Of a DNA stretch of 64,000 nucleotides, positions 25,506-34,940 are shown in pieces. Made by a program: the position numbers and the translations under genes. Under the pieces are notes generated by a model. The model did not search any database. It saw nothing but the letters and a program-made list of their open reading frames with translations, and had not been told where the DNA came from. Origin of the DNA: Candidatus Bathyarchaeia archaeon. GTDB lineage: Archaea; Thermoproteota; Bathyarchaeia; Bathyarchaeales; DTEX01. Each line of letters opens with the position of its first letter. Position 1 is the stretch's first letter. The DNA is taken from the NCBI GenBank assembly GCA_038882715.1, contig JAVZNR010000005.1, positions 1 to 64,000 on the forward strand, read 5' to 3'.

Positions 25506-27155
25506 TTAATCAGCGTCTTGTTCTCGCCATACAGAGCTGAGTTCGTATATCTCTAGAAGCTTAACCTTGGTTTTTCCGCCTCTACTGTAAGCTTCCAGCA
25601 ACCTATCAGAACTATCGAAGATGGCTCCAACCGAAAGTATTATTGCCCCATCATTGCCGAATACCTCTATGGATGTTTTGTCCACAAGAACCTGTAGTCG
25701 AATCTTCCCGTCATTAGGCTTGAGGGGTGCGCTCCTATTTAGACAAGTAATTCTTTCTGACATAACATTATACGTAACCGGTATCCCTCGTATAATAAGA
25801 CCGAACTCCGATCCGGCCTCAATTTGGAATTCTACTCGTACGTCAAGAAGGTCGCTGCTCAATCCTTTTGTCAAATCCATTCTACCTGAAAGATAAAAGT
25901 TCTCTTTAACTAGTCTTCTACCATGTAGTTTCTGAATCTCTTTAACTGGTTCTCCAAATAAGCGTAGCCCACCCCTTGTTTTATGGAGCGTAAGCGCGCA
26001 CGGAAAGGTCATTTGTTGACTGAAAGGCATGTTTGGCGCCCCATTTTTAATCTTTAACCATGCTATTTGGAGCCTCCGCCCATCTTCAGGCGGTATATCG
26101 TTCCAAGTTTGGGCGGCGTAGCTGTCTCCCCAAGATAGTCTCTGCGGCTCTGTCTCTCGCTCAAATTTCTCTCCATTAAATGAGCCTAAAACATATCGTC
26201 CATCAGCAACCCAGAAGACCCATTTACTGCTCCATCGATCTCCATTGATTGGCAGTTCAAACATGTCGGGGCATTCGCTGGCTTCAGGGATAGTTATTCT
26301 GCATAGTTCCTCCCATTCCTTAAGGTTCGGTGAAGAAAATAGTCCATAATCGTTTTTGTCTAGGTAAAGCACCATTACCCATTGTTGAGATGGTTCATGC
26401 CAAAACACTTTCGGATCACGATTCTGCCCAACAATATTAGGCAACACAGGGTTCTTCTCATATTTTGTCCATGTTCTGCCCGAATCATTGCTATATGCTA
26501 TAGATATCGTAAAGGGCTTCCCTCTAGACAGAGGCGAGGTATCTCCGGCTGACGTGTAGATAAGCACTAGGGGAGGCTTGTCGCATGTTTGGAAGCCTGC
26601 CGTATTCTTCCAGTCTACTACAGCTGAGCCAGACCATATTGTTCCCATCTCATCGGGTTCGAGAGCTTCGCCCAGCTCTTTCCAGTGAAGTAGATCTGTG
26701 GCAACGGCATGTCCCCAATGCATATCACCCCATTTACATCCATACGGGTTATGCTGATAGAAAAGATGGTACTCCCCTCCATAATACACGAGCCCATTAG
26801 GATCGTTAATCCATCCGCGACGGGACGTGAAGTGAAATTGGGGGCGATATGGCTCCCTATATAGGTTTGGGTATAATCTGTTATCTAAATGGTCACTTTG
26901 AATTATATGATCCGCGGTATTATATGGAAAGTTTGAATCCTCGATCTCAACCACAATTCTTCTACCTCTATAAATGCTGACATCCGAGAACACCCAGAAC
27001 ACCCAGAAATCAGGCTCTTTATAAGCGAACTTCATCTCAAACTCTCGCACCACTTTATTCATATAGAGCAATCTCAGCCTTAGCGGCTGGGCGCCCACCT
27101 TAACTGGTAAATGCAGGTATCTGCCCGAAATAGTGATTTCGAATTGTGCCTTCAA
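25506..27155 (-). CDS. GH32 beta-fructosidase (levanase/invertase type)
   Basis: 549 residues. Residues 1-100 form a beta-rich leading domain like those ahead of some bacterial GH32 catalytic domains. The catalytic five-bladed propeller starts at FHFTSRRGWINDPNG (nucleophile D118) and contains NRDPKVF (stabilising Asp) and ECPDMF (acid/base Glu), the three GH32 hallmarks. A C-terminal sandwich ends with the TSIEVFGNDG motif. It hydrolyses sucrose, levan or inulin-type fructosides. No signal peptide is evident, so it is probably intracellular. GH32 is uncommon in archaea; transfer from bacteria is plausible. Confidence 0.9.
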   Translation of the reverse strand: MKAQFEITISGRYLHLPVKVGAQPLRLRLLYMNKVVREFEMKFAYKEPDFWVFWVFSDVSIYRGRRIVVEIEDSNFPYNTADHIIQSDHLDNRLYPNLYREPYRPQFHFTSRRGWINDPNGLVYYGGEYHLFYQHNPYGCKWGDMHWGHAVATDLLHWKELGEALEPDEMGTIWSGSAVVDWKNTAGFQTCDKPPLVLIYTSAGDTSPLSRGKPFTISIAYSNDSGRTWTKYEKNPVLPNIVGQNRDPKVFWHEPSQQWVMVLYLDKNDYGLFSSPNLKEWEELCRITIPEASECPDMFELPINGDRWSSKWVFWVADGRYVLGSFNGEKFERETEPQRLSWGDSYAAQTWNDIPPEDGRRLQIAWLKIKNGAPNMPFSQQMTFPCALTLHKTRGGLRLFGEPVKEIQKLHGRRLVKENFYLSGRMDLTKGLSSDLLDVRVEFQIEAGSEFGLIIRGIPVTYNVMSERITCLNRSAPLKPNDGKIRLQVLVDKTSIEVFGNDGAIILSVGAIFDSSDRLLEAYSRGGKTKVKLLEIYELSSVWREQDAD

Positions 27156-27326
27156 CTTAATCCCCAGAACTTTATGTTTTTCAATGCATTAATACAGACA
27201 TAGTTTTAGAGACAGTTAAGGCTTTCTTCATTACCCAAGACTCAAGAAGTTTTCATAATCTGTCATCTTTACCTCAGCAAAGGATTAATCTTCGTCTTAA
27301 CGATTATCTTCTGTTTGGTGCTGTGC

Positions 27327-27863
27327 ATGGATGTTTTTGAGGCTATTCAGAAGAGGCGTTCGGTTAGAGCCTATGAACCGATGCCTATCCCTAGGGAAAT
27401 GTTGAAGAAGATTTTAGAGGCAGCTAGGCTTGCGCCCTCCGCAGGGAATATTCAGCCTTGGCACTTTATAGTTGTGACCGATGCCGAGAAAAGAAGACGG
27501 CTTGCCGAAGCGCCTTTCGCGGGCTTTCTAAAGGAGGCGCCTGTCGTCATCGTTGGCTGTGGAAACCAGAGGGCTTCTCCAAAATGGTTTATGGTTGACG
27601 TCGCTATAGCTATGCAAAACATGGTTTTGGCTGCGACAGCCGAGGGGCTTGGAACATGCTGGGTTGGCAGCTTTAATGAGGATAAGGTTAGAGATCTGCT
27701 CAAAATACCAAGCGATTACCGGGTGGTTGCATTACTTGCCCTAGGATACCCGCGTAACAAACTTGACATTCAGGGTGGGATGATCCACTTAATTAGAAGA
27801 CGTAAAAGCTTAGAAGATATAGTTGGCTTTGAGGAGTTTGGCGGAAAATTTTTAAGTAAATGA
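27327..27863 (+). CDS. Nitroreductase-family FMN protein 1
   Basis: 178 residues from the ATG at 27327, where family homology begins (MDVFEAIQKRRSVRAYEP); a TTG four codons earlier is possible. FMN-binding features are RRSVRAY, LAPSAGNIQPWHF and the AEGLGTCWVGSF segment near the end. Such enzymes use NAD(P)H to reduce nitroaromatics, quinones or flavins; the natural substrate is unknown. A second member, less than half identical by eye, lies at 34941-35504. Confidence 0.85.
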   Translation: MDVFEAIQKRRSVRAYEPMPIPREMLKKILEAARLAPSAGNIQPWHFIVVTDAEKRRRLAEAPFAGFLKEAPVVIVGCGNQRASPKWFMVDVAIAMQNMVLAATAEGLGTCWVGSFNEDKVRDLLKIPSDYRVVALLALGYPRNKLDIQGGMIHLIRRRKSLEDIVGFEEFGGKFLSK

Positions 27864-27951
27864 AACTATCAAATCTCCATATGGAATTTTAAATATAAGA
27901 TTATAAATATGGACTATTAATTCATAAAATTTACTTAAAGCAGCCTAAATT

Positions 27952-28380
27952 ATGAGTATTTTGAGGAGCATTATGAGAGAGTATGATATTTTAGAGGTGG
28001 AAAAACTTTTGGGCGTCAGTGCTGCGTGTTCTACTGTTGAGGTCTTTCGTGACGTTTCTAAGAGAATTCTCTGCTTTAGTCTCGGAGAATCCGCTAGTGA
28101 AGCAGTGTTATTCTTTCTACATAAAGGTTTAGGTCGCGACCCATTCAATGCTTTCTGGGAAGATCCCAAAGCCGTCTATTGCGAGATGGAGCGGATCTTC
28201 GGCGTAGGCGCTAGGGTTCTAATCAATATTCTGGTGGCGGGGATCAATAGGGAATATGGTTTAAACATGAGCCCAGAACACTTCCTAGAGATTATACGTG
28301 ATGGCGACCAGATGGCGATAGAAGAAGTGCGCTCTTTTATGAGAAAAATAGCTGAAGCGCATAAATATAGAAGTGCGTAA
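27952..28380 (+). CDS. Helical protein of unknown function, coupled to a KaiC-like ATPase
   Basis: 142 residues, predicted mostly helical and soluble, no recognised family. The N-terminal half has CSTVEVFRDVSKRILC, the C-terminal half a conserved-looking acidic stretch (MERIFGVGARVLINIL). Its stop overlaps the GTG start of the KaiC-like gene by 8 bp, so the two are almost certainly translated together and may form a signalling pair. AT-rich sequence upstream (27880-27940) probably holds the promoter. Confidence 0.65.
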   Translation: MSILRSIMREYDILEVEKLLGVSAACSTVEVFRDVSKRILCFSLGESASEAVLFFLHKGLGRDPFNAFWEDPKAVYCEMERIFGVGARVLINILVAGINREYGLNMSPEHFLEIIRDGDQMAIEEVRSFMRKIAEAHKYRSA

Positions 28381-29830
28381 AGTGAATGTTGAAGGCGCCG
28401 GTTGCGCCGGTAAAGCTCAAAGCGGCATAAGCGGCTTAGATGATCTTATAAATGGAGGTTTCCCCAAAGGCAGCCTAATAGTTTTAGCTGGGAACCCCGG
28501 CACAGGCAAAACAATATTCTCAGCTAGATTCCTTTACCATGGCGCAGTTAATTGTGAAGAGAAGGGCATATACGTTAGCTTTGCGGAGAACCGAGAAAAT
28601 TTCCTTAAGAACATGCTCAGTTTAGGCCTAGATTTTGAGAAGCTGGAAAAAGAAGGCAAATTCCGCTTCCTAGACATGCTGACCGTTAGAGGAGAAGCTG
28701 TCCAAACAGTTCTAGAGACTATGTTTAAAGAGGCGAGTAACATCGGAGCTAAGCGCCTAGTATTAGACTCCTTTTCAGCGTTGGCTCAAGCATTTAAGGA
28801 GACCCATGAAGCCAGAATTATTCTACATACGATTTTAAGTAAGATTACTAGGCTCATGGGTTGCACAACAATACTGATAGTGGAGACCCCGCATGGGGAA
28901 GAGAGGATTGGTTTAGGCATAGAGGAGTTTGTCGCCGACGGCATAATCCTGCTCAGGAGAACTAGGCTAGATGGAAGGCTCCTAAGGGATCTAGAATTAC
29001 TTAAGATGAGGGGAACACCAATAGCTGAAACTCAGGCAGTCTTCACGCTTAAAGACGGCTTCAAAGTTTTCCCACCATTCAAACCCAAGCCAATTAAGAA
29101 ATCATCCAGATTTCAGCCTCAGCCAGATACAGAAGAATACTTCTCAACAGGCTCACCAGACCTAGACGAGATGCTTGGAGGGGGCTACCTAAAGGGCTCG
29201 ACGGTCTTGATCGATATAGGTGAGCAGATCTCAACGCTGCAATACCACTTAATTGCTGCCGTAACAGCCTGCAACTTCATTACTCAGGGTAGAGGCGTAA
29301 TCATTGTTCCATCTAGGGGTGTAGACACCAGCCTCATATTTGAAAGGGTTGAGGAGTATGGCTTAACAATAGATGAGGTGAACAGGCTCCTAAGAATATG
29401 CGTCAAAGAATACCCCGGATTTAAGTCCAAACCATATCTTATAGCATTTGGAGGCAAGAGCATTGATGAGGATTATGCAAAATATATGAAGGGTGAACAG
29501 GAGCTAATAGAGAGCACCAGCCAGCCAATACTGCATGTTATTGGCGTGGACACTCTAATAGATGATTATGGGGTTAGAGAGACTATTTCAGCCATTAGAA
29601 CCTACGCTACGCGAGTAAGGGAGACTGATGGTCTAGGCATAGTGCTGCTTAAGCCCGGCTACCCGAGGCTGGCTAAGATACTCTCAGCGACAGCGGACAT
29701 ACACTTAAAGATCACACGGGAGCATGGAGCCGTCCTAGTCCACGGCGTAAAGCCCAGAACAAACATACACGTGCTAGAAATGGACACTTCAATGGGCTAT
29801 GCTATGCCAAGACTCACACAAATAACTTAG
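28373..29830 (+). CDS. KaiC/Rad55-like ATPase with one active and one degenerate domain
   Basis: 485 residues in two RecA-fold KaiC-type domains. Domain 1 (about 15-235) has an intact Walker A GNPGTGKT and a Walker B-like RLVLDSFSAL. Domain 2 (about 255-485) keeps the family entry TGSPDLDEMLGGGYLKGS but its Walker A position reads IDIGEQIST, with no Gly-Lys-Thr/Ser, so it should not bind ATP normally. Archaeal proteins of this class act in signalling, motility or gas-vesicle regulation (GvpD). The start is GTG within the upstream gene's end. Confidence 0.8.
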   Translation: MRKVNVEGAGCAGKAQSGISGLDDLINGGFPKGSLIVLAGNPGTGKTIFSARFLYHGAVNCEEKGIYVSFAENRENFLKNMLSLGLDFEKLEKEGKFRFLDMLTVRGEAVQTVLETMFKEASNIGAKRLVLDSFSALAQAFKETHEARIILHTILSKITRLMGCTTILIVETPHGEERIGLGIEEFVADGIILLRRTRLDGRLLRDLELLKMRGTPIAETQAVFTLKDGFKVFPPFKPKPIKKSSRFQPQPDTEEYFSTGSPDLDEMLGGGYLKGSTVLIDIGEQISTLQYHLIAAVTACNFITQGRGVIIVPSRGVDTSLIFERVEEYGLTIDEVNRLLRICVKEYPGFKSKPYLIAFGGKSIDEDYAKYMKGEQELIESTSQPILHVIGVDTLIDDYGVRETISAIRTYATRVRETDGLGIVLLKPGYPRLAKILSATADIHLKITREHGAVLVHGVKPRTNIHVLEMDTSMGYAMPRLTQIT

Positions 29831-29992
29831 TAAGAGGGGATAAAGATAATTTAGACAATAGCCCGATTCGCTTTTCGCGGGATCTTCCGCCTCTAGATGA
29901 TAGGTAGATGAAACTCTCAAAAAGGAACATTAAACGCGAATACTTAAACTCAAAAATTATAGGGAAAATAGATAGAAGGAAGATGTAGAGGT

Positions 29993-30163
29993 CTACTTAA
30001 GTTTATATTTTCCGTCAGGCGTCTTCTCAACCTTCCCCTCCTTAATTAACCTTGTTAACTGCCCCTTAACTATACCAGGCTTCGACCTGGTGGCTTTAAC
30101 AAGATCCTCAACGGTCTTTACGCCGGACTTTAGTTCCTCAACTATTTTGTTTTTAACGCTCAA
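29993..30163 (-). CDS. Tiny winged-helix DNA-binding protein (56 aa)
   Basis: A TTG at 30163, just behind a GGTGGTGAT ribosome binding site, opens a 56-codon frame ending at 29993. The product reads as a minimal winged helix: a helix (NKIVEELKSG), a turn helix (TVEDLVKATRSKPGIVKGQL), a recognition helix (TRLIKEG) and a wing (KVEKTPDGKYKLK). The organisation and good codon flow make it convincing despite its size. It may regulate transcription of neighbours, but no target is identifiable. Confidence 0.75.
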   Translation of the reverse strand: MSVKNKIVEELKSGVKTVEDLVKATRSKPGIVKGQLTRLIKEGKVEKTPDGKYKLK

Positions 30164-30308
30164 CCAATCACCACCCCCTTCTCATAATGTTTTTATGAAT
30201 CAAATAAATAAATGTTTTACGCTGAAAATGTGAAACCGCCGTTTTACTGTTCTTTCCAATTCACTGTAAAGCTTATATATTTCATTTTATTAGGGCTTAA
30301 ATTTGCCT

Positions 30309-31187
30309 TTAAACCTTGTGAGTTAAATAATCTACTCCACCGTCCGAAAGAATTCGGGCGGCGGCTTTTCTCGCAGCCCAGCACTGGAAAGCGACCGCTA
30401 CTGGATATGATGCTGGGTGCCGATGGGCGCATTCGATCTTCACCGCTAGAGCCGTTATGCTTCCGCCAAGACCCATTGGCCCTATGCCAGTCATATTTAC
30501 GGTTTCAAGAAGCTCTTTCTCAAGACTCGCTATCCTCTCGTCTTCGGGCTTTTCATCCAATGGTTTAAGTAGAGCCTTTTTAGCAAGGCTCATGGCTATA
30601 TCCGCCCCACCGCCTAAACCAACACCTATAATTGTCGGCGGGCACGGAAGCCCACCGGCTTTTATGACGCTCTTCACAATAAACTTTTTTAATCCATCTA
30701 AACCTTCGCTTGGATTCATCATCTTTAATGCGCAAGCATTCTCTGACCCCCCTCCCTTAAGTAACACCGTGATTTCAAGGCAGTCTCCCTCGAAAATCTC
30801 CCAGCATAAATATGGAAGATACCTTCCAGTATTATCCCCCGAATTCACATTTGAAAGAAAATCCACAGCGTTTGGTCTAAGCGGTATGCTTAAAGTTGCT
30901 TTTCTCACAGCGCTGCGCAAAGCCTTTTCAACCTTACCTAAACCCCTAAATCTCGAACCCGCCTTCAAGTAAAACGAGATCGTTCCAGTATCCTGGCAGA
31001 CAGGTATATTTTCTCTCTCAGCCAAACGTATATTCTCAAGAATATTTTGAAGGTGTAGTCTTCCAAGAGGGCTCTTCTCCTCGTGATAAGCTTTCTGGAG
31101 AGCCTCCTTAACGTCATCCGGCAATCTTATGGCCGCGAGCTCCAAAAGCTTTAGAGCCACCTCCTCAATTAATGAGCAGCTAACCAT
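30309..31187 (-). CDS. fumA: Fumarate hydratase (class I), alpha subunit
   Basis: 292 residues of the N-terminal/alpha part of iron-sulfur fumarase/tartrate dehydratase. Family landmarks are PVCQDTGTISFYLKAG with the first cluster Cys, GGGSENACALKMM, and PPTIIGVGLGG followed by IGPMGLGGSITALAV. It forms the enzyme with the beta subunit at 2699-3304. It is divergent from radA, sharing a short AT-rich promoter region. Confidence 0.9.
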   Translation of the reverse strand: MVSCSLIEEVALKLLELAAIRLPDDVKEALQKAYHEEKSPLGRLHLQNILENIRLAERENIPVCQDTGTISFYLKAGSRFRGLGKVEKALRSAVRKATLSIPLRPNAVDFLSNVNSGDNTGRYLPYLCWEIFEGDCLEITVLLKGGGSENACALKMMNPSEGLDGLKKFIVKSVIKAGGLPCPPTIIGVGLGGGADIAMSLAKKALLKPLDEKPEDERIASLEKELLETVNMTGIGPMGLGGSITALAVKIECAHRHPASYPVAVAFQCWAARKAAARILSDGGVDYLTHKV

Positions 31188-31211
31188 AGCTGTTCACCAT
31201 AAACCCTTAAT

Positions 31212-31228
31212 CTCCTAATTTAAATACC
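31212..31228. promoter_or_regulatory. Shared palindromic TATA region between fumA and radA
   Basis: AATTTAAATACC (about 31218-31229 region) contains the symmetrical TTTAAA core. On the plus strand it lies about 35 nt before the radA ATG; on the minus strand it lies about 30 nt before the fumA ATG. One element could serve both directions. Confidence 0.45.
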
Positions 31229-31257
31229 TCTTTCCCACAAAATATAATTGAAGAAGA

Positions 31258-32250
31258 ATGTATGAGAGCGAATTAGAGAGAAAACGGTATCTAACTATTG
31301 AGGAGATTCCAGGCGTAACTCCATCGTTGGCTGAGAAACTGCGTGAGTTAGGCTTCAACACAGTTGAGTCTCTAGCCATGGCAACAATACGCGAACTTGA
31401 GCAAGCTGGCATAAGCGATAAAAAGGCTTTTGAAATAATTAATGCGGCGCGCTCCTCCATAACGCTGTCATTTATACGCGCAGACGAGATCCTTAAAAGA
31501 CGGCAAAATGTGCTCCGATTAACGACAGGGAGCAAAAAGCTAGACGAGCTGTTAGGAGGGGGACTTGAAACCCAAACAATAACAGAGTTTTACGGCGAAT
31601 ATGGATCTGGAAAAAGTCAGATTGCTCATCAGGCTTGCGTTAATGTTCAACTGCCTCCGGAGAAAGGAGGGTTAGATGGAGGAGCCCTATACATAGATAC
31701 TGAGAATACTTTTAGGCCTGAGCGAATAGTTCAGATGGCTAAGTTTAGAGGATTAGATCCCCAGAAGGTTGTTAAGAACATTATTTGGGCTGAAGCGTAT
31801 ACGTCTGACCACCAGATGTTTCTGCTCGAGAACGCCGATAAAATAATAAAAGAGAACAATATACGCTTGATAGTCGTTGATTCTTTAACAGCGCATTTTA
31901 GAAGCGAATATATTGGCCGGGAAAACTTGGCTTTGAGACAGCAGAAGCTGAATCAGCATATGCATAAGCTTATTAGGCTGGCGAGAGCTTTTAACGCAGT
32001 TGCTTTAGTAACCAACCAAGTTATGTCAAGTCCTGAAGCCTTCTTCTCCGAAGGGATAAGACCTATAGGTGGGCACATAGTTGCTCACACAAGCCACACA
32101 AGAGTTTTCTTAAGGAAGAGCTCCAAAGGCCCTGTAAGAATAGCGCGCCTAGTCTCAAGCCCGCATCTTCCAGAAGGCGAATGCCTATTTAAAATAACTG
32201 AGAATGGTATAGAAGATGTCGCTGAAGAAGACAGGTTTAGCTGGGAATAA
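31258..32250 (+). CDS. radA: DNA repair and recombination protein RadA
   Basis: 330 residues, the archaeal RecA/Rad51 recombinase that catalyses strand exchange. The N-terminal helix-hairpin-helix domain ([20 protein letters not shown]) is followed by a polymerisation/linker segment, Walker [10 protein letters not shown], Walker [10 protein letters not shown] and [10 protein letters not shown]-terminal ..[12 protein letters not shown] is typical of RadA rather than RadB. A small unknown gene overlaps its 3' end by 35 bp. Confidence 0.96.
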   Translation: MYESELERKRYLTIEEIPGVTPSLAEKLRELGFNTVESLAMATIRELEQAGISDKKAFEIINAARSSITLSFIRADEILKRRQNVLRLTTGSKKLDELLGGGLETQTITEFYGEYGSGKSQIAHQACVNVQLPPEKGGLDGGALYIDTENTFRPERIVQMAKFRGLDPQKVVKNIIWAEAYTSDHQMFLLENADKIIKENNIRLIVVDSLTAHFRSEYIGRENLALRQQKLNQHMHKLIRLARAFNAVALVTNQVMSSPEAFFSEGIRPIGGHIVAHTSHTRVFLRKSSKGPVRIARLVSSPHLPEGECLFKITENGIEDVAEEDRFSWE

Positions 32251-32614
32251 AACACCTATTCCATATCAGTCTCTAAATATCATATTTGACCTTATAGTTA
32301 ATAGGAAGATAACCGAGGCTGAAAAAACTCTACAGGAGATAGAGGTGAATTTTAGGGATAATATTAAAGGCGAATTTGACGCCGGCTTTATTCAGGCGCT
32401 TAAAGGCATTATATTAATGTATAAGTCGAATGATCAAAACACATTTTTAAATAACCTTAATCTGAGCGATGCGGATGCTCTGAAAAGGTATCATAGTGAG
32501 TTTTTGGAGAACTCCATGGATTATCTTCACTCTGATTATGATAGGGGATATTTCTCAGCATTATCAGAGTTTATGCTTTTTGCGCTTAGAAAACTGAGGT
32601 TGAAAGAAAAATAA
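32216..32614 (+). CDS. Conserved-looking helical protein of unknown function
   Basis: 132 residues, soluble, all-helical in appearance, family not recognised. It begins with ATG inside radA in another frame and extends 364 bp beyond it, so expression is probably coupled to RadA. Residues such as [17 protein letters not shown] and [14 protein letters not shown] look like paired helices of a small repeat. A role tied to recombination is only suggested by position. It converges with the EMC6-like gene 7 bp on. Confidence 0.6.
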   Translation: MSLKKTGLAGNKTPIPYQSLNIIFDLIVNRKITEAEKTLQEIEVNFRDNIKGEFDAGFIQALKGIILMYKSNDQNTFLNNLNLSDADALKRYHSEFLENSMDYLHSDYDRGYFSALSEFMLFALRKLRLKEK

Positions 32615-32620
32615 TCGTGT

Positions 32621-32887
32621 CTAGTGAGAATACATTATGGTGTATAGAAGAACCCAAAAGAAGATCCACGAGGCAATATATATGCCTATACCAGTTTTAG
32701 TGATATCTGATAGTTTATTGACTTTCGCGATAAATATCTGCCTTAATATTTTATCGCTCACAAGATAAGTTGCTACGCATAGCATTATTCCACTAAATAT
32801 GTTGTTTACTCTTAGAAGCACACATAAAGCTCCCACTAAAGCTCCAAGGGCAACCTTAATCCAATAGATAACGTTTAAAGGCTCCAT
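32621..32887 (-). CDS. EMC6-like small membrane protein
   Basis: 88 residues with three hydrophobic helices (about 10-28, 32-48 and 66-86). The pattern ALGALVGALCVLL, then a charged loop, then TGIGIYIASWIFFWVLLYT parallels eukaryotic EMC6 and its archaeal homologues, which are partners of Get1/YidC-like insertases. The assignment rests on pattern recognition at low identity. It sits on the opposite strand between radA and the NEMF/Rqc2 gene. Confidence 0.6.
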   Translation of the reverse strand: MEPLNVIYWIKVALGALVGALCVLLRVNNIFSGIMLCVATYLVSDKILRQIFIAKVNKLSDITKTGIGIYIASWIFFWVLLYTIMYSH

Positions 32888-32912
32888 TCAACATCTACCT
32901 TCTGGTGATTAT

Positions 32913-34922
32913 TTGAAGGAGCAGATGAATAGCTTCGATATAGCAGCCGTAGCTGCGGAGCTCAACAAGATCATCAAGGGCTCCCGAATCGCTAAGATTT
33001 ACCAGATAAATAATAAAATCTTACTATTAAATCTTCGTAACCCGAAAGGCGAGCTTCTTCAGCTTTTGGTTGAAGCTGGTAGAAGAATTCATTTAACTTC
33101 ATATGATTTAGAGAAGCCTAAGAAGCCGCCGGGCTTCTGCATGGCTTTAAGAAAATATTTAGAGAACGGCATAATTAAGGAGGTTGCGCAATATGATTTC
33201 GAAAGGATAATTGAGGTTTTCATTGAGTGCGGTGGCCAGAACTATCGTCTTATAGTCGAACTATTTGATAAAGGAAACATCATACTTGTCGACCCAGAAA
33301 ACAAAGTTTTGCACGCCTTGACTTATCGGAGGATGAAGGATAGAAGTATTCTGAGGGGTGAAACATTCAAGTATCCTCCCAGAAGAGGTATAAGCCCTAA
33401 AGATCTAAACCTAAAGGATCTTAACAAAATTAAGGAGCTTGGTCAGCTAGAGGTTGTTAAAGGGTTAACAAGAATTCTGGATATAGGTGGATTTTATGCC
33501 GAAGAGGTTCTCCTCATGGCGGGAGTCGATAAAAACAAGACATGCTCCCTGCTTGACGAGACCGACTTAAACGCTATTTTCCACAGCGTGAAAGGTCTGA
33601 TGACTCGTATTGAGCGGGGAGACTATGAGCCATGCATATTTATCGGCAGAGAGGGTGATCTGATTGATGTTGCGCCATTCCCACTAAAAAAGTATTCTGA
33701 TCTACATGTTCAGAAGGTTGAAACCTTCAATAAAGCCCTTGATGAATATTACGCGGAGTTTTCAGTTAAGTTAAAAGCTAAGCAGGCGGAGGATGCTGCT
33801 AGGCAGGAAATAGTTAAATTGGAGAAAATACTTGAGGGCCAAAAAAGGAATTTACAGGAGTTAAAGGATAAAGCCGAAACCTATCGCCGAATCGGAGACA
33901 CGATATACAGCCATCTCTACGAGGTTGACGCCTTGTTAAACAGGGTTATGGCTGAAAAAAGGATGGGCAGGAGATGGGAAGAAATAGAGAGGATCCTACT
34001 AGAAGAAAAACAGAACTTTATTTCGCCTTCAATTTACTTTGTTTCTCTGAAGCCTGAAACTTTAACTCTTCAAATGTTGGTAGACGGGCAGATGTTCGAT
34101 TTAAATCTTAAAATGTCGGCGCAGCAGAACGCTGCAAGATATTATGATATGGCGAAGGAGGCTGAAAGCAAGATTATTGGCTTAGAGGAAGCTATTAAAC
34201 AGACCGTGGCAAAGATTGAGGAAGCTAAAGTTAAAGCCGTTAAGAGAATTGAAGAAGCCTTAAAGCCTCCACCGCTTAAGAGGAAGAGAGAATGGTTCGA
34301 GAAGTTCCGCTGGTTCTTTTCTTCTGAAGGCTTCCTCGTTATAGGTGGGAGGGACGCGGCGACAAACGAGGTTTTGATCCGAAAATATATGGAGGATTAC
34401 GACGTAGTTTTTCACGCGGATATAGCTGGCTCACCATTCACTCTCATTAAAACCCAAGGCAAAACGCCCACAGAAATAACGATCAATGAGGCGGCTCAAT
34501 TCACAGCTTCCTATTCGCGGGCGTGGAGGGAGCAGATCAGCGCCATAGACGTTTATTGGGTTAAGCCTGAACAGGTTAGTAAAAGTCCGCCTTCGGGAGA
34601 ATATCTTCCAAGAGGCTCCTTCATGATTTATGGATCTAGAAACTACGTTAGGAATGTTCCGCTTGAGGTGTCTATAGGTGTTAAAGATGACGATGGATTA
34701 AAGGTTATTGGCGGGCCGACCAGCGCCATAGCTAAGCAGACAAACCTTTATGTGAAAATTCTCCCCGGCAGTGTGCCAAGCGGGAAACTTGCTAATGAGG
34801 TTAGGCGGATGCTGGCGGATATGGCTCCTCATGAAAAGCGTGAAGAGATACTGAAGATTCCATTGGAGGAGATCCAAGCCTTCATACCGTCAGGTATGGG
34901 AAGGATAGTTAGTAATAGATGA
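32913..34922 (+). CDS. NEMF/Rqc2 (NFACT) family ribosome-quality-control protein
   Basis: 669 residues in the NFACT order. The N-terminal NFACT-N domain (MNSFDIAAVAAELN, GRRIHLTSYDLEKPKKPPGF) precedes helix-hairpin-helix and coiled-coil parts (about 280-450), and the NFACT-R domain contains RKREWFEKFRWFFSSEGFLV and GGRDAATNE. Homologues bind 60S/50S-peptidyl-tRNA complexes and recruit tRNA for C-terminal tailing. The start is TTG at 32913 behind GGTGATT; the ATG at 32925 (MNSFD) is an alternative. Confidence 0.92.
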   Translation: MKEQMNSFDIAAVAAELNKIIKGSRIAKIYQINNKILLLNLRNPKGELLQLLVEAGRRIHLTSYDLEKPKKPPGFCMALRKYLENGIIKEVAQYDFERIIEVFIECGGQNYRLIVELFDKGNIILVDPENKVLHALTYRRMKDRSILRGETFKYPPRRGISPKDLNLKDLNKIKELGQLEVVKGLTRILDIGGFYAEEVLLMAGVDKNKTCSLLDETDLNAIFHSVKGLMTRIERGDYEPCIFIGREGDLIDVAPFPLKKYSDLHVQKVETFNKALDEYYAEFSVKLKAKQAEDAARQEIVKLEKILEGQKRNLQELKDKAETYRRIGDTIYSHLYEVDALLNRVMAEKRMGRRWEEIERILLEEKQNFISPSIYFVSLKPETLTLQMLVDGQMFDLNLKMSAQQNAARYYDMAKEAESKIIGLEEAIKQTVAKIEEAKVKAVKRIEEALKPPPLKRKREWFEKFRWFFSSEGFLVIGGRDAATNEVLIRKYMEDYDVVFHADIAGSPFTLIKTQGKTPTEITINEAAQFTASYSRAWREQISAIDVYWVKPEQVSKSPPSGEYLPRGSFMIYGSRNYVRNVPLEVSIGVKDDDGLKVIGGPTSAIAKQTNLYVKILPGSVPSGKLANEVRRMLADMAPHEKREEILKIPLEEIQAFIPSGMGRIVSNR

Positions 34923-34940
34923 GTAAAGGATTTATCTTTT

